A stretch of 64,000 nucleotides of DNA from CAIYTF01 sp963664845 (GCA_963664845.1 OY761615.1:5084001-5148000), one strand, 5' to 3'; shown: positions 37,639 through 47,520, counted from the first letter of the stretch. Numbers and translations are program-made. Notes: generated by a model from the sequence alone, not told the origin.

Positions 37639-37807
37639 GGCCGGCATATAAGAAATGTAATGGGAAATGGAAAAAGATTTTTGAGTAACAGCTCTCATAA
37701 TAAGTTGAAATTGAAGTAAACCCGAAAAGTGCAATAGCAACTACCTTTTCGTATAAGTACATGAATTTATTAAGACTAAAGCCCTCACCCTCATTCCCTC
37801 TCCCAAA

Positions 37808-38262
37808 GGGCAATGGTGTCAACTTAGTGTGAATCTGGCAAGGGAACTCACCCCCAGCCCCTCTCTTGAAAAGAGAGGGGAGCAGAATAACCGCATTATT
37901 GGCGGGCGAAATTGATCCACGGATGATATTTATCAGTGAGATTTTCTAATGAGAAAGGGCAAGGGTTTGTTAAGTTGACACCATTGCCCGAAGGGCGAGG
38001 GAACAGAAGGGCTGCATTATTGGCTGCTAAAATTACCTTAGCGGCGATATTTGAAGAAAGAGTATCAAATGAAATCATGCCTATTGTGTTAAGTTGACTC
38101 CATTTCCCAAATGACGAGGGAGGGCATAATACTCTAGACTTATGTAAGTTTATGATTATGTTTATTTTCTAATACAAGATTAGGGTTTAAAAGAATATGA
38201 AGTCAAGACCTCACGCGGGAGATTGGAAGATGGTGATAATCAGCAATCTGTTAAGTTGGCAC
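37808..38262. repeat. Cluster of GTTAAGTTGrC interspersed repeats
   Basis: Copies of the core GTTAAGTTG(A/G)C(A/T)CC and its tail CATTGCCCgaaGGGCGAGGG occur at 37808-37826 (inverted), 37968-38000, 38088-38120 and 38249-38262 (degenerate tail). A further degenerate copy lies at 1806-1819. The copies are imperfect and about 90-160 nt apart. Confidence 0.65.
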
Positions 38263-38378
38263 TAATGTTTTGGTGAAGGAGAAGGAAGCTCAGATTCAGT
38301 TCTGAATACAAAAGACAGGTGAAACGCCGGATTGTTTAAAAATATTGAGTTAAAATTGAGTGCTTCAAAAAGTCCGTT

Positions 38379-40994
38379 CTATTTGAGTGTCAGGAATTTT
38401 TTACTGACACTAATTTCGGAACTGGTCAGGCGGGCAAAGTAGCAGCCTGAGACGACCTGCCGTCCCTCGTCATCTTTACCGTTCCAAAGGAAGGCAATCT
38501 CTCCCTGCTGCTGTGACCAGGGCAAAAGGGAAGCTGTCTTTTTACCGAGTATATCATAAACATCCAGGGCAACATAGGTCGGTTTCTCAATTGATACCAC
38601 AATCCGCGTAGAGGGATTAGCCGGGTTGGGATAAACTCCCTTTATTTTGATGAGGTTGCTGCCCCGCACCGGAAGTGTGCTCTTATCGGTTTTATTGGGC
38701 TGTGGGATGATCTCAAGAGTCCCGGTCCCGGTCAATGTGATGTTCACTCTCCCGGAGTCAATACTGAAAGCAATAGTATTTCCATTGAAATATACATTCA
38801 ACGAAGAATCCACTTTGAACGATGGCCGGACAGAAAGTTTTGTAGATGTTGTAATCGTATCGATTATCAGCGTTGTTTTGCCGGCGGATGAGAGATCGGC
38901 AGTGAGAGTGACATTTTGAGATGCGGTCAACCAGTTGGTGCTGTTAAACGAAAGAACACGCCCATCGATTAAGGCGTATTTTTTGAGTTGCAATGAATCG
39001 TGCCGGGTCCAGAGGCAAATTGCATCGGTGGTGATTTTATTAACCAGTGAGGTCGTGTTTTTTTGCCGCAGAAGTGTTGTTTGGTGAGTCTCTGAGCCCG
39101 GGTCGCTCATCACGAATCCGGTTGCGACTCCTGAAGAAATATCTTTAATGTCAGGGAACGCGACAGTTGAGTCAGCAGGGAACAGGAGATGAAGAAAAGC
39201 AGCATTGCTTCCAGTCATTTTTGCCTGAACATAGGTTTGAGGATCAGCATCTTTATACAGGCTGGTTGTTCCCGTAGCTGTTGACAGGGTGTCAGGCGCA
39301 GAAGCCAGAATGAATGAGTGAAGGCGGGCACCTTTGCCATAAGTATCGAATGATTCGGTCCATGTGGCTTTATTTGCGGACAATGAAAGTGAGCCTCTTG
39401 AATGAATATTAAGAATATAGGAAGCGGCCGCTGATGCAGTCATGACATCATAGACCACCCAGTAATTCCGTTCAGGAAAAATGATCCCGCGTTTAATCTT
39501 TCCGTTTGCAGCAGATGTGCCGGCAATCTTTTCAGAAATGTCGCAGACTGGGGAGTTAATGAATTTTGAGCTTGTTGGGCCTACGTTATCGGCAATGTCC
39601 ATGGGGCCGGAGCCATTAGTGGTAACAATGTTGTGGGCTGCGGCTGAAGTGTACCACGCTCTGTCGGCGTCGGATGAACCATCTTTGCCATAGCCTGCAT
39701 CCGTTGCAAGTATAGTGTTTTTATAACTAAGTATATAGCTTAACAAATCCGGGTGATTATGGTTGTCGCATTCCGGAACTGCGTGGAAAAGCAGGTATTT
39801 AGAGGGGACTTGCGCCAACGAAGACGAATCGCGAAAAAGTGCGACTCCTGCCTGCGTGTTAAATGTTCCGTTGAATACCGGGGCAGCAGCAGTAATGGTC
39901 GGGTCATAGGTCAGATAGTCATCGATGTCCCAAACAGCATCATTGGTTGCGCCGGTATATGCGTTGGTAATAAAACTGGTATTGGCCCAATTCCATTGAA
40001 GAATTTTACCGAGTGGTTCAGTTGGGTGGAGCAGAGTGGGAGTCTGCATATAGGCAGCGGCAGCCATGTGACCGGGGAACGGTTTTTCGTAGCCGTCTTC
40101 AATATTGGGCAGCCACCCTCTTCCATTGCGGAGCAAAATGGGCATTTCAAAAGATGCACGGTAGAATTGAAAGTGATCGACGCCGGAAACGTTTTTATAA
40201 TGCCACAAATAAGGGAGGTAGTTCACGTAGCTGTAGAGCATATAGTGAGAGCCTTCGCGATAAATTCCATCTGCACTGAACTGGTATTTTGTAACCGTGT
40301 TTGCCTGAGTTAATCCGAAGGTGAGCCATGCAGCAGCTCTGGAGTCTGAGGACAGGGTAAGTGCAGCAGTTACAATTCCCCATGCCGGTTTTGAGCGGTG
40401 GTTATGCGGGCGGGGAGCATATTTCGCCCCGGAGACCATGTTGTTCACCAGCAACAATGTTTCGGTTGCAATCCGGTTTCGTATATCGGTGTTTTGTGCA
40501 GTGGTTAATTCCGAATAGACCCAATCATATGCTTCACAATAATTTTGCAGCCAGGTTGCTCTGTAGATTTCGTCATAATCGCCGTCAAAATCGGAGGAGG
40601 TTGACGTTCTCGGGACGTTATCGTATGCAGTTGAAAGGCAGGCAATTGCAAGCCGTCTGGACGTGGTGTCACCGTACAGGATCCAGTGTAAGGCAAGTAT
40701 CTTAGCCATCTGGGGACGGGTATTGATATCGGTGCCTGCAGGGTCTTTGGATTTGTATGAACTGATCAGAGAATTTACTCTTGACCAGAGGGTAGCAGCA
40801 TATGTATCGGCAGTTTTTTTGCTTTTTATTTTTGCTGCCTGTGAGGCATTAAAGAATAAAGCGGGGTGAACTTCAGTGGCAGGGAGTATAGCTGTGGTCG
40901 GGACGGTAAACCCGGAATACGTATCATATTTGCTTTGAGCAACTGAGAAACCTGAAACGAAAATGAGAAGAAGAATGCCAATTCGGTATTTCAT
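38379..40994 (-). CDS. Heparinase II/III-like polysaccharide lyase with type IX sorting domain
   Basis: The start is placed at 40994 (MKYRIGILLLIFVSGFSVAQ signal peptide); an ATG at 41003 adds three residues. The product is 871 residues. The alpha/alpha-toroid N-terminal half has PHNHRSKPAWG and EGSHYMLYSYVNYLPY, likely to carry the Asn/His and Tyr of the lyase centre. The beta-sandwich half contains PECDNHNHPDLLSY with further His residues. The C-terminal ~80 residues are a Por-type sorting domain (VYPNPANPSTRIVVSIE to KKFLTLK). It is last in the uronate operon, 14-23 nt after the transporter gene. It should cleave a uronate polymer at the cell surface. The PL family cannot be fixed by eye; alginate or another polyuronate is likely from context. 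Confidence 0.8.
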   Translation of the reverse strand: MKYRIGILLLIFVSGFSVAQSKYDTYSGFTVPTTAILPATEVHPALFFNASQAAKIKSKKTADTYAATLWSRVNSLISSYKSKDPAGTDINTRPQMAKILALHWILYGDTTSRRLAIACLSTAYDNVPRTSTSSDFDGDYDEIYRATWLQNYCEAYDWVYSELTTAQNTDIRNRIATETLLLVNNMVSGAKYAPRPHNHRSKPAWGIVTAALTLSSDSRAAAWLTFGLTQANTVTKYQFSADGIYREGSHYMLYSYVNYLPYLWHYKNVSGVDHFQFYRASFEMPILLRNGRGWLPNIEDGYEKPFPGHMAAAAYMQTPTLLHPTEPLGKILQWNWANTSFITNAYTGATNDAVWDIDDYLTYDPTITAAAPVFNGTFNTQAGVALFRDSSSLAQVPSKYLLFHAVPECDNHNHPDLLSYILSYKNTILATDAGYGKDGSSDADRAWYTSAAAHNIVTTNGSGPMDIADNVGPTSSKFINSPVCDISEKIAGTSAANGKIKRGIIFPERNYWVVYDVMTASAAASYILNIHSRGSLSLSANKATWTESFDTYGKGARLHSFILASAPDTLSTATGTTSLYKDADPQTYVQAKMTGSNAAFLHLLFPADSTVAFPDIKDISSGVATGFVMSDPGSETHQTTLLRQKNTTSLVNKITTDAICLWTRHDSLQLKKYALIDGRVLSFNSTNWLTASQNVTLTADLSSAGKTTLIIDTITTSTKLSVRPSFKVDSSLNVYFNGNTIAFSIDSGRVNITLTGTGTLEIIPQPNKTDKSTLPVRGSNLIKIKGVYPNPANPSTRIVVSIEKPTYVALDVYDILGKKTASLLPWSQQQGEIAFLWNGKDDEGRQVVSGCYFARLTSSEISVSKKFLTLK

Positions 40995-41017
40995 ATGATA
41001 CATATTCCGGTTTTTAA

Positions 41018-42301
41018 TTAATTAACAGTAGCGTTTTGGGCTTTTTCAATTTTGGTAATATTACCGGCAAAAATGAATACTGATGCAATTCCCAATGGAA
41101 CGAGCACAGCACCCATCATGAAGAAATAGTACCAGCTGATTTTTGAGAGCCAGGGAACGAACCACATACAGATGACAACACCAAGAGACGCAGAGGCTCC
41201 GCCGAGTCCTGCCAATGAACCGACCGATTTTCCCTGGAGAAAATCGCTGGGCATGGTCTGAATGTTATTGATGGAGAACTGAAACCCAAAGAGAATGGCA
41301 GCGATGAGTAACACGGCCGTAAGCGGTGTTGAGGCATTGGCTGCAAACAGGAGGGCAACGAAGCATATTACGCCGCCGAGAAAAATGGTGTTTTTTCTCA
41401 CCTTGTTGACGGTCCATCCTTTTTTGATCAATGAACCGGATATCCATCCGCTAAGCAAACTCCCCGCAGCGGCACCCACATAAGGTACCCATCCAAAGAG
41501 GCCAATTTGTTTTATGTCGAAATTAAACTTTTCGAACAAATAGATTGGTAACCAGGCGACAAACATCCACCATATTGGATCAAGAAAGAATCTCGAAACA
41601 ATAACCGAATAGCTTTGTTTAATCTTGAGGAGTTGACCCCATTTCAGAGGCTTTTCGATTACGTCGGTGGGGGCACTGACTTTTTGTCCTTCAAGAATAT
41701 ATGCACGCTCCTCTTCGGTAATGAACTTTGTTTTCTGAGGTGTTCCGCGGTTAATGAATAACCAGGGGATGAGCCAAAGAAAGCCGAAGCTGGCAATTAT
41801 GGGGAACGTTGCGCGCCATCCAAATGTGCTGAAGAGATAGGCGATGAGAGGAGCGGAAATGATTGCACCGACAGAAGCACCGGCGTTAAATATTCCCTGT
41901 GCCAGAGCACGCTCTTTAACGGGGAACCATTCGGCATTGGACTTTGCTGCACCAGGCCAGTTTCCTGCTTCACCAAACCCCAGTGTGGATCGGATAGCAG
42001 CAAGGAATCCAAAACTGTTTACAATGCTGTGCAGGCCCGAGGACAGGCTCCATATGCAGATTGAGAAAACGAAGCCGAGACGAGTCCCAATCAAATCATA
42101 AATTTTCCCTGACACACTTTGGCTCACAGCGTAAGCGACCATAAAAAAGGTGAGTATTAATTTATAATCATCTTTGTTCAGGCCCAGATCCTGTGAAATC
42201 TGCGGCCACATGATAGAGAGAGCATTTCGGTCAATATAATTTACAACGGTAACCAGACCAATCAAGAGAATGACTATCCAGCGGAGACCACGAATTTTCA
42301 T
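41018..42301 (-). CDS. MFS hexuronate (ExuT-like) transporter
   Basis: This 427-residue permease has about 12 hydrophobic segments. It carries features of the ACS/hexuronate subfamily: VVNYIDRNALSIMWP at the N-terminus, GKIYDLIGTRLGF in loop 2-3, and GFGEAGNWPGAAKSNAEWFP. Similar proteins import galacturonate, glucuronate and unsaturated or keto-uronates by proton symport across the inner membrane. The start has AAGGA 6 nt upstream. It lies between kdgF (17 nt) and the lyase (under 25 nt), so it is cotranscribed and likely imports products of the lyases. The exact substrate is inferred from context. Confidence 0.88.
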   Translation of the reverse strand: MKIRGLRWIVILLIGLVTVVNYIDRNALSIMWPQISQDLGLNKDDYKLILTFFMVAYAVSQSVSGKIYDLIGTRLGFVFSICIWSLSSGLHSIVNSFGFLAAIRSTLGFGEAGNWPGAAKSNAEWFPVKERALAQGIFNAGASVGAIISAPLIAYLFSTFGWRATFPIIASFGFLWLIPWLFINRGTPQKTKFITEEERAYILEGQKVSAPTDVIEKPLKWGQLLKIKQSYSVIVSRFFLDPIWWMFVAWLPIYLFEKFNFDIKQIGLFGWVPYVGAAAGSLLSGWISGSLIKKGWTVNKVRKNTIFLGGVICFVALLFAANASTPLTAVLLIAAILFGFQFSINNIQTMPSDFLQGKSVGSLAGLGGASASLGVVICMWFVPWLSKISWYYFFMMGAVLVPLGIASVFIFAGNITKIEKAQNATVN

Positions 42302-42318
42302 ACTGTTCCTTATGTTAT

Positions 42319-42660
42319 TTATTTTACGAAATCTTCACGATGCGGGGTAAACACATCAAGCAGCAAACTGTCCTCGAGTGCAACCACACCATGTTCGATA
42401 TTCGGGAGAATGAAATAGGAATCGCCCGCTTTTTGAATTTTCTTTTCATTTCCAATCTGCACTTCAAATGAACCGCTAATAAGAAATGAGAGCTGAGTAT
42501 GCGGATGTTTGTGCGCGTAGCCAATGCTGCCTTTTTTAAACTCGACAACCACGAGCATCAGGTTTTCATCGTACGAGTGAATTTTGCGACGTATACCGTC
42601 GGTTACGTTTTCCCACGCTACGGTTTCGTCAAAAATAAAGCCGGTTTTAAAGCTTTCCAT
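42319..42660 (-). CDS. kdgF: Cupin protein KdgF, unsaturated uronate linearisation
   Basis: The small 113-residue single-domain cupin starts at the ATG at 42660, with AAGGA about 8 nt upstream; an ATG at 42669 is too close to that site. It has the metal-binding cupin motifs HKHPHTQLSFLISGSFEVQ and GDSYFILPNIEHGVV, and resembles KdgF in length and in the MESFKTGFIF and HREDF ends. KdgF accelerates conversion of 4,5-unsaturated monouronates from pectin or alginate to the linear keto sugar. Its place between an oligoalginate lyase gene (about 20 nt) and a uronate transporter fits this role. Confidence 0.85.
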   Translation of the reverse strand: MESFKTGFIFDETVAWENVTDGIRRKIHSYDENLMLVVVEFKKGSIGYAHKHPHTQLSFLISGSFEVQIGNEKKIQKAGDSYFILPNIEHGVVALEDSLLLDVFTPHREDFVK

Positions 42661-42679
42661 TTGTTGCATCCTTGTTATG

Positions 42680-44851
42680 TTAATTTTTAATAAGGGAATA
42701 AAAGCCTTCCCAGTTTAACTTCCTGTTGTCAATTTCCACAGTGTGGTTTTCCTGCGCATTGCTGTCGTTATTCCAGACACATGCATACCATTTGGCACCT
42801 GTTATAGTTTCTATGCGGATCACTGTGGCTGATCCGTCGTTTTTGAGTGCTTTAACGGAAGTGATCTTGCTTGCAACTCCGGTGGTGAATTCACGAACTC
42901 CGTCAAATTTGCCATGTGGTTCAATTACCGAAGCGAACACCGCAGAGTTGCCCTTCTTGCGCAACATCAGTCCGGGCTCGTTACGCAGGTTGAATTTTGG
43001 ATCGTTTGCACCAATCCGGGTGAAGAAAACATCCGTAGTTGTGTCAGCGGTTGAAGAAATGGTATAGAACCTTTCCCCGTTCATCCAGGTGAACATAAAA
43101 TAATCCGCGGCTTTTCCTTCCGCTTCTTTCCAGAGGTGCTGGTAACCGGCAGATTTGCCGAGTGGTTTGCGTTCTTTGTCGTATGCTTTATAGTTAACAT
43201 TGGTTTCAATAAAGTGACCAAGGTAATAGAAAGGCAGATCGAATTGATGTTCTTTCTCGGAGAACGCGCTCAACACGTCAACAACAACAGGCTGGGAAAA
43301 TGATGTGTCGTTGAGCATAAAGAACGTGCGGAGCAAACGGGTGCCGGGATATGCTGTTGTATCAGCCGCGCCCGAAACCTGTAATGGCTTGTCATCTCCT
43401 GAAAAGAAGCGGAAATATGGGTTGCCTTTATCGGAAAATTCGCGCTTGCCGTTGTAATGCGATTTTTCATCCTGAACGATAGTGTTATGCGCAACGGTTT
43501 GCACTGCATAACTCTTGTTCTCAGGCAGATAACGGCCGCCCCATTTGGGATCTATATTGATGAATCGTGCGGAGCCGTAATCCGGGATAATTTCGCGTCC
43601 CTGATTATAATAGCAGAAGGAAAGCTTGTCATAGTGGCCATGCGAAAGGCCATGTGAAGTATATTTAAAAGAGAGCAATGACTGATCGGCATTTGAACCG
43701 GAGCGCAACAGGGCGATACCGCCGTTTTTGCCTTCTGCACCGTCATTCAATGCTATGCTTTTATAGGGGAACATTTCGGGTTTTGGGTTTTCCGCAAGAG
43801 CCTTCGCCACCAAAAGTCCACCGCGGTTAAGTGAAACGGTATTCTGTTGTTTTGCTATCCAAAGAAGCGATTTGTCTTCACCGAAGCGTTTATAGACAAT
43901 ATCCAACGAGACAGCGATTTCAGGGGAAAGGAAATTCTTGTCTTTTATGGCGTCGTTGATGGGGAGAAACGCACCGTTTACATAGGTCATTTGCATTGCA
44001 GCGTAGAACGCCTTTTTGAAGACGGCATTTTTGTATTCAAAAATTTTCAGATCGGGGCGATTAATTTCCAATGCTTCAGCAAAAATGAAGAAGGGGAGAA
44101 AGGCATACCGTGCATAGTAGCTCCCTTCTGTGTAGTATCCGTCAGGAGAGAAGAGTTGTTCTATTTGCTTAAGGAAACCGGCATTGCCGTTTTTCTTGGA
44201 ACCGAGAAGGGCCTTTTGTACCAAATCGGTGTCATGTAATACTAACCCGGTCATGCCCACAGCGGCGGAAGACCAGGTTCCGTGGTTATGGATGAGATCA
44301 AATTCATGAACACCCTCAGTTGTAAAGAATTCTACCATTTTTCTGAATACGTTTGTTTCGAACAGGTTTCTGTCCTGCGGTGTAAGATAATCCTTAACAA
44401 AATCGTATGCCTGTATAGAATAGAATAACCAGACTGTTTCGTTGAGGCTTTGCCAGAACAATCTTCCGGGTGCTTCGGAGGCAGCCGCCGGGTGCTTTTT
44501 CAGGGTGGGGTAGAGTTCTGCATATTTAAGCAGCATGGACCTTACAAATTCAGCATATTTGCTTTCTCCGGTAAAGGCATAGAACATACCTGCATTATAC
44601 ATCAGGGTATAGTTTTGTTTATGACGTTCATGTGTGTAGCCTGCAGCATCAACAGGGACAGGTACAGCAATGGGCTGCGTCAGGGCGACATCAATCTCCC
44701 GTTTGGCTTCCTCGTAGCTCTTTTTGAAAACCTCGTACTTGTTCCAGTCGGATTTAATGGCAGAAATATCGTCGTTTGTTAACAGCAGAAAGTTACGCTG
44801 CGCGGAAAGCATTGTTGTAATGGCAAGCAGGAGAATAGCAATTCGTTTCAT
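42680..44851 (-). CDS. PL17-like oligoalginate lyase, periplasmic
   Basis: The ATG at 44851 begins a signal peptide (MKRIAILLLAITTMLSAQ) after GAAAG, giving 723 residues; the longer ORF from 44875 is less likely. The N-terminal alginate-lyase toroid has LIHNHGTWSSAAVGM (Asn-His) and GYYTEGSYYARYAFLPFF (Tyr), as in PL17 exo-lyases. The C-terminal heparinase II/III-like beta domain has HGLSHGHYDKLSF. It lacks a type IX sorting domain and so is probably periplasmic. It would degrade oligoalginate to unsaturated monouronate for KdgF. The operon order is SDR, PL17, kdgF, transporter, surface lyase. Confidence 0.87.
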   Translation of the reverse strand: MKRIAILLLAITTMLSAQRNFLLLTNDDISAIKSDWNKYEVFKKSYEEAKREIDVALTQPIAVPVPVDAAGYTHERHKQNYTLMYNAGMFYAFTGESKYAEFVRSMLLKYAELYPTLKKHPAAASEAPGRLFWQSLNETVWLFYSIQAYDFVKDYLTPQDRNLFETNVFRKMVEFFTTEGVHEFDLIHNHGTWSSAAVGMTGLVLHDTDLVQKALLGSKKNGNAGFLKQIEQLFSPDGYYTEGSYYARYAFLPFFIFAEALEINRPDLKIFEYKNAVFKKAFYAAMQMTYVNGAFLPINDAIKDKNFLSPEIAVSLDIVYKRFGEDKSLLWIAKQQNTVSLNRGGLLVAKALAENPKPEMFPYKSIALNDGAEGKNGGIALLRSGSNADQSLLSFKYTSHGLSHGHYDKLSFCYYNQGREIIPDYGSARFINIDPKWGGRYLPENKSYAVQTVAHNTIVQDEKSHYNGKREFSDKGNPYFRFFSGDDKPLQVSGAADTTAYPGTRLLRTFFMLNDTSFSQPVVVDVLSAFSEKEHQFDLPFYYLGHFIETNVNYKAYDKERKPLGKSAGYQHLWKEAEGKAADYFMFTWMNGERFYTISSTADTTTDVFFTRIGANDPKFNLRNEPGLMLRKKGNSAVFASVIEPHGKFDGVREFTTGVASKITSVKALKNDGSATVIRIETITGAKWYACVWNNDSNAQENHTVEIDNRKLNWEGFYSLIKN

Positions 44852-45040
44852 AATCACTTTCAATAAAAAAAACATTTAAAAGAAGTTGCAATACGATACC
44901 GTAAATACAACAAAGAGAGGGGATATTTCAAAACATCGGCCTCTCCTTGTTTGCGATTTTTATCAATTGGCAGGTTTTAAGGATTCTTTCCGGGCAATAT
45001 GGGAAAAAAGACCCGGAATGTTGAACCTTACGAATTCCTG

Positions 45041-45796
45041 TCAGGAAAAAAAGATTCCACCGTTAATTTCGACCGATTCTCCGTTGATAAAGGAAGAGTT
45101 ACCCGATGCCAAATATAATACCAGGTCTGCTACTTCGGTTGCGTTACCTTCTCTACCGAGTGGGGTAGAGGCGGCAACTTTTACCCGTACTTCCGGTTTG
45201 GTATGCACATCATGGAACGTCGTGTTGATCATTCCCGGTGAAACAGCATTAACGCGTATTTTATGCGGAGCCAGTTCTTTTGCCATTGCTCTGGTGAAGG
45301 TTAAAACGCCGCCTTTGGCGGTAGCATAGGCAGATGCACCCGGTCCGCCGCCATCCCTTGCTGCCTGGGAGGTGAAATTAACAATGGCGCCGCCATCATT
45401 CATATGGGGAACTGCTGCTTTGGTCATCAGAAAAACACTTTTTAGGTTCAGGGTAATGAGGAAATCCCAGAATGATTCTTCCATCTCCACAACGGGTTTT
45501 CTGCCAACAAGGCCACCGGCCACATTCACCAGTACATCAACTTTTTGACCGAATTTTGCTGTCGTTTCATTAACCAGTTTCTGGCAATCTTCGAATTTTG
45601 TTGCATCACCCTGAATAAGAACACATTTTCCGCCAGCTTCAGTGATAATACGCTGAGTTTCAACAGCATCCGTTTCGTTGTCGAAGTAATTTATTCCAAC
45701 AGAAGCTCCCTGTCTGGCCAAACCAACAGAAATAGCTCTTCCTATATCACGGGCGCCACCGGTGACGATTGCCACTTTACCGGTAAAATCTATCAT
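45041..45796 (-). CDS. Short-chain dehydrogenase, probable DEH (keto-uronate) reductase
   Basis: The 251-residue classical SDR has the nucleotide-binding motif VTGGARDIGRAIS, NVAGG in place of NNAG, and the catalytic SAYATAKGG (Tyr-x-x-x-Lys) with an upstream Ser in VNFTSQAA. It keeps a normal substrate loop and C-terminus (VEINGG). AGAGG lies 5 nt upstream of the start. SDRs in alginate loci reduce 4-deoxy-L-erythro-5-hexoseulose uronate to KDG. The location between the GntR gene (29 nt) and PL17 (about 190 nt) supports that role, but the substrate is inferred. Confidence 0.82.
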   Translation of the reverse strand: MIDFTGKVAIVTGGARDIGRAISVGLARQGASVGINYFDNETDAVETQRIITEAGGKCVLIQGDATKFEDCQKLVNETTAKFGQKVDVLVNVAGGLVGRKPVVEMEESFWDFLITLNLKSVFLMTKAAVPHMNDGGAIVNFTSQAARDGGGPGASAYATAKGGVLTFTRAMAKELAPHKIRVNAVSPGMINTTFHDVHTKPEVRVKVAASTPLGREGNATEVADLVLYLASGNSSFINGESVEINGGIFFS

Positions 45797-45825
45797 AGTA
45801 ACCTCTTGTAATGAATTAATTAAAA

Positions 45826-46542
45826 TTAAGATATTGCTTGTTTTGGAAGGCTTTGCGCGTGTTCTTTTGCCACGAGCAGATGTTCCTTCATTTTGTTTTT
45901 TGCTGACTCTGCGTCAGATGATTTTATTGCTTCGAATATTTGTTGGTGCCACACCAATGCCGAGTTTATTGCACCCGGAACGGTTCTGATGACATCCACT
46001 TTCAGAATGGGCAGCAGATCGAAAATTGGTTTAATTATCAACGCGATGAGCGAGTTATGTGTTGCCTGTGAAATGTGCAGGTGAAAATGCATATCCAGAT
46101 CCGCCAATTCTTCGGGAGTTCCTTCCAATTTGGCCAGCGCCTGTAAATCATTCTGCAATACTAGAATATCATCCTCAGTTCTGTTCAGGGCAGCACTTTC
46201 TGCAATAGCAGGCTCAATAAGCAGCCTGGTTTCAATAAGATCGATAATGGTTTGTTCACCCATCTGGAAACGGAGATAGGACTGCATGGGAATGGAAACG
46301 TGCTTTGAGGAGATCCCTTCCACAAAAATGCCTTTTCCTTTTTGAATGGAAATAATGCCTTTTGCGCCCAGCGTATGCAGGGCTTCCCTAATAGTGGCCC
46401 GGCTGACGTTAAACTGTTGGGAAAGGTCCAGCTCTGAGGGGAGTCTGGAACCGACTTTCAGCTCTCTGCTGTGAATTGCGTTCTCGATGTCGGACGCTAT
46501 CTTTTTAGACAGATTTTCGCGTTTTGCCAATTGTGTGAACAT
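45826..46542 (-). CDS. GntR/FadR-family transcriptional regulator of the uronate locus
   Basis: The 238-residue regulator has an N-terminal winged helix (LKVGSRLPSELDLSQQFNVS, RATIREALHTLGAKGIISI) and a C-terminal FCD effector domain (~90-235). The FCD domain has metal-site-like residues in DLDMHFHLHISQATHN and a later His in ALVWHQQIFEA. FCD proteins of this kind often sense uronates or keto-acids. The gene is first in the minus-strand uronate operon. A perfect ATGTC-A-GACAT palindrome (46563-46573) lies 20-30 nt upstream of its start, so autoregulation with release by a uronate intermediate is the simplest model. Confidence 0.9.
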   Translation of the reverse strand: MFTQLAKRENLSKKIASDIENAIHSRELKVGSRLPSELDLSQQFNVSRATIREALHTLGAKGIISIQKGKGIFVEGISSKHVSIPMQSYLRFQMGEQTIIDLIETRLLIEPAIAESAALNRTEDDILVLQNDLQALAKLEGTPEELADLDMHFHLHISQATHNSLIALIIKPIFDLLPILKVDVIRTVPGAINSALVWHQQIFEAIKSSDAESAKNKMKEHLLVAKEHAQSLPKQAIS

Positions 46543-46562
46543 GTATTTCTATAATTTGTAAG

Positions 46563-46573
46563 ATGTCAGACAT
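46563..46573. promoter_or_regulatory. Candidate GntR-family operator palindrome
   Basis: ATGTCAGACAT is a perfect odd-length palindrome (ATGTC-A-GACAT) in the leader of the GntR/FadR-type regulator gene, 21-31 nt before its start codon. The size and symmetry fit FadR-subfamily operators. No second copy was noticed elsewhere in the locus. Confidence 0.55.
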
Positions 46574-47520
46574 AAGATAAGGAACAACTCAAGGAATTGC
46601 AAGTATTTTATGCAAACAATAAATAGCCGGCGGTAAAATGGATTTTTGGTAAAAACGGTGAAATTGGATTATCTGAGTGTCTTTTGGCATTCAAAGCAAC
46701 TGGAACATCAAATCAAGAGAAATTTAGGGCGCGAAGGAAAAGCGGCTATAGGGCGAGCGTGAAGCATTGGCTTAGCGCGATGCTCTTGTTCCATGCTTGA
46801 TTGCTGCGGCTTCCATTTTGAGAAAGCACCTATTCAGCAGGGAACATACTGATTGAAGCGCTGTTCAAGAACAGCATTGTGTGAAGACGGATGAGCTTTT
46901 GAGTTACCTTTATTGTGACTCAACGACATGGTGCAAAATTTTTGGCAGATCCAAAACTGAAACTGTTATTCCAATTGGATTGTTTTCCGAACTGATGGAT
47001 GACCATGATGGTGCGAATGGATTTTCCGTGACAGAACAAAATGAAAATTTGAATCTGGATTAACGTGTTCTATATCAGGACAAATCAGGCCACAATAATA
47101 ATTATTTTTATGCTTACATTAATTGGACATATGGAATAGAATGTTTTTTGTACACATGCAAATGCCATTTGTGAATTCTTTACCAAAGTGACAGACTGCG
47201 TTTGGTAAATATTTAGGTGGAAAAATAAGGCAGTCATTATTCAATCACTTGCTTCTTTAATAAATAAATGTTACGTTCAATCCATGCTCTTATTCATTGT
47301 TCGCGGCGCATGATATCTGCAAAGTGAACATGGGAGATTCTTAATAAAGTGATTTAATCATTTATTGGAAAGGAGTATAAAACATTAATCTCAGAAGGCT
47401 CAGTTCAAATTTATAACTAAGGCTTTGGTTCTGTTCTACTTTCATTCACTAAACTGAAAGGAGTGATCAACATCAATCAAATAAATAGGCTTTTAGTGGT
47501 TCTATCTTAACCCAGATATA

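Larger units (their letters stand above)
37516..38378. other. Repeat-rich intergenic region
   Basis: After the terminator at 37602-37638, this region holds no gene I can support. It contains a 10-bp perfect hairpin CCCCTCTCTT-GAA-AAGAGAGGGG (37858-37880) and several copies of a GTTAAGTTGACACCATTGCCC motif in both orientations. Related ATTATTGGC(G/T)G blocks lie at about 37895 and 38018. Confidence 0.7.

Noticed and set aside
39753..40313. 186-residue plus-strand frame over the heparinase-like gene
   Set aside because: It is antisense to a well-supported gene with signal peptide and sorting domain; a shadow frame.
46881..47063. 60-residue GTG-started open frame in the uronate gap
   Set aside because: No similarity and no clear ribosome-binding site; kept only as a possible small gene.
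47463..47510. 15-codon leader-peptide-like frame before the orphan terminator
   Set aside because: The AAAGGAG site overlaps the GTG start, so initiation there is implausible.
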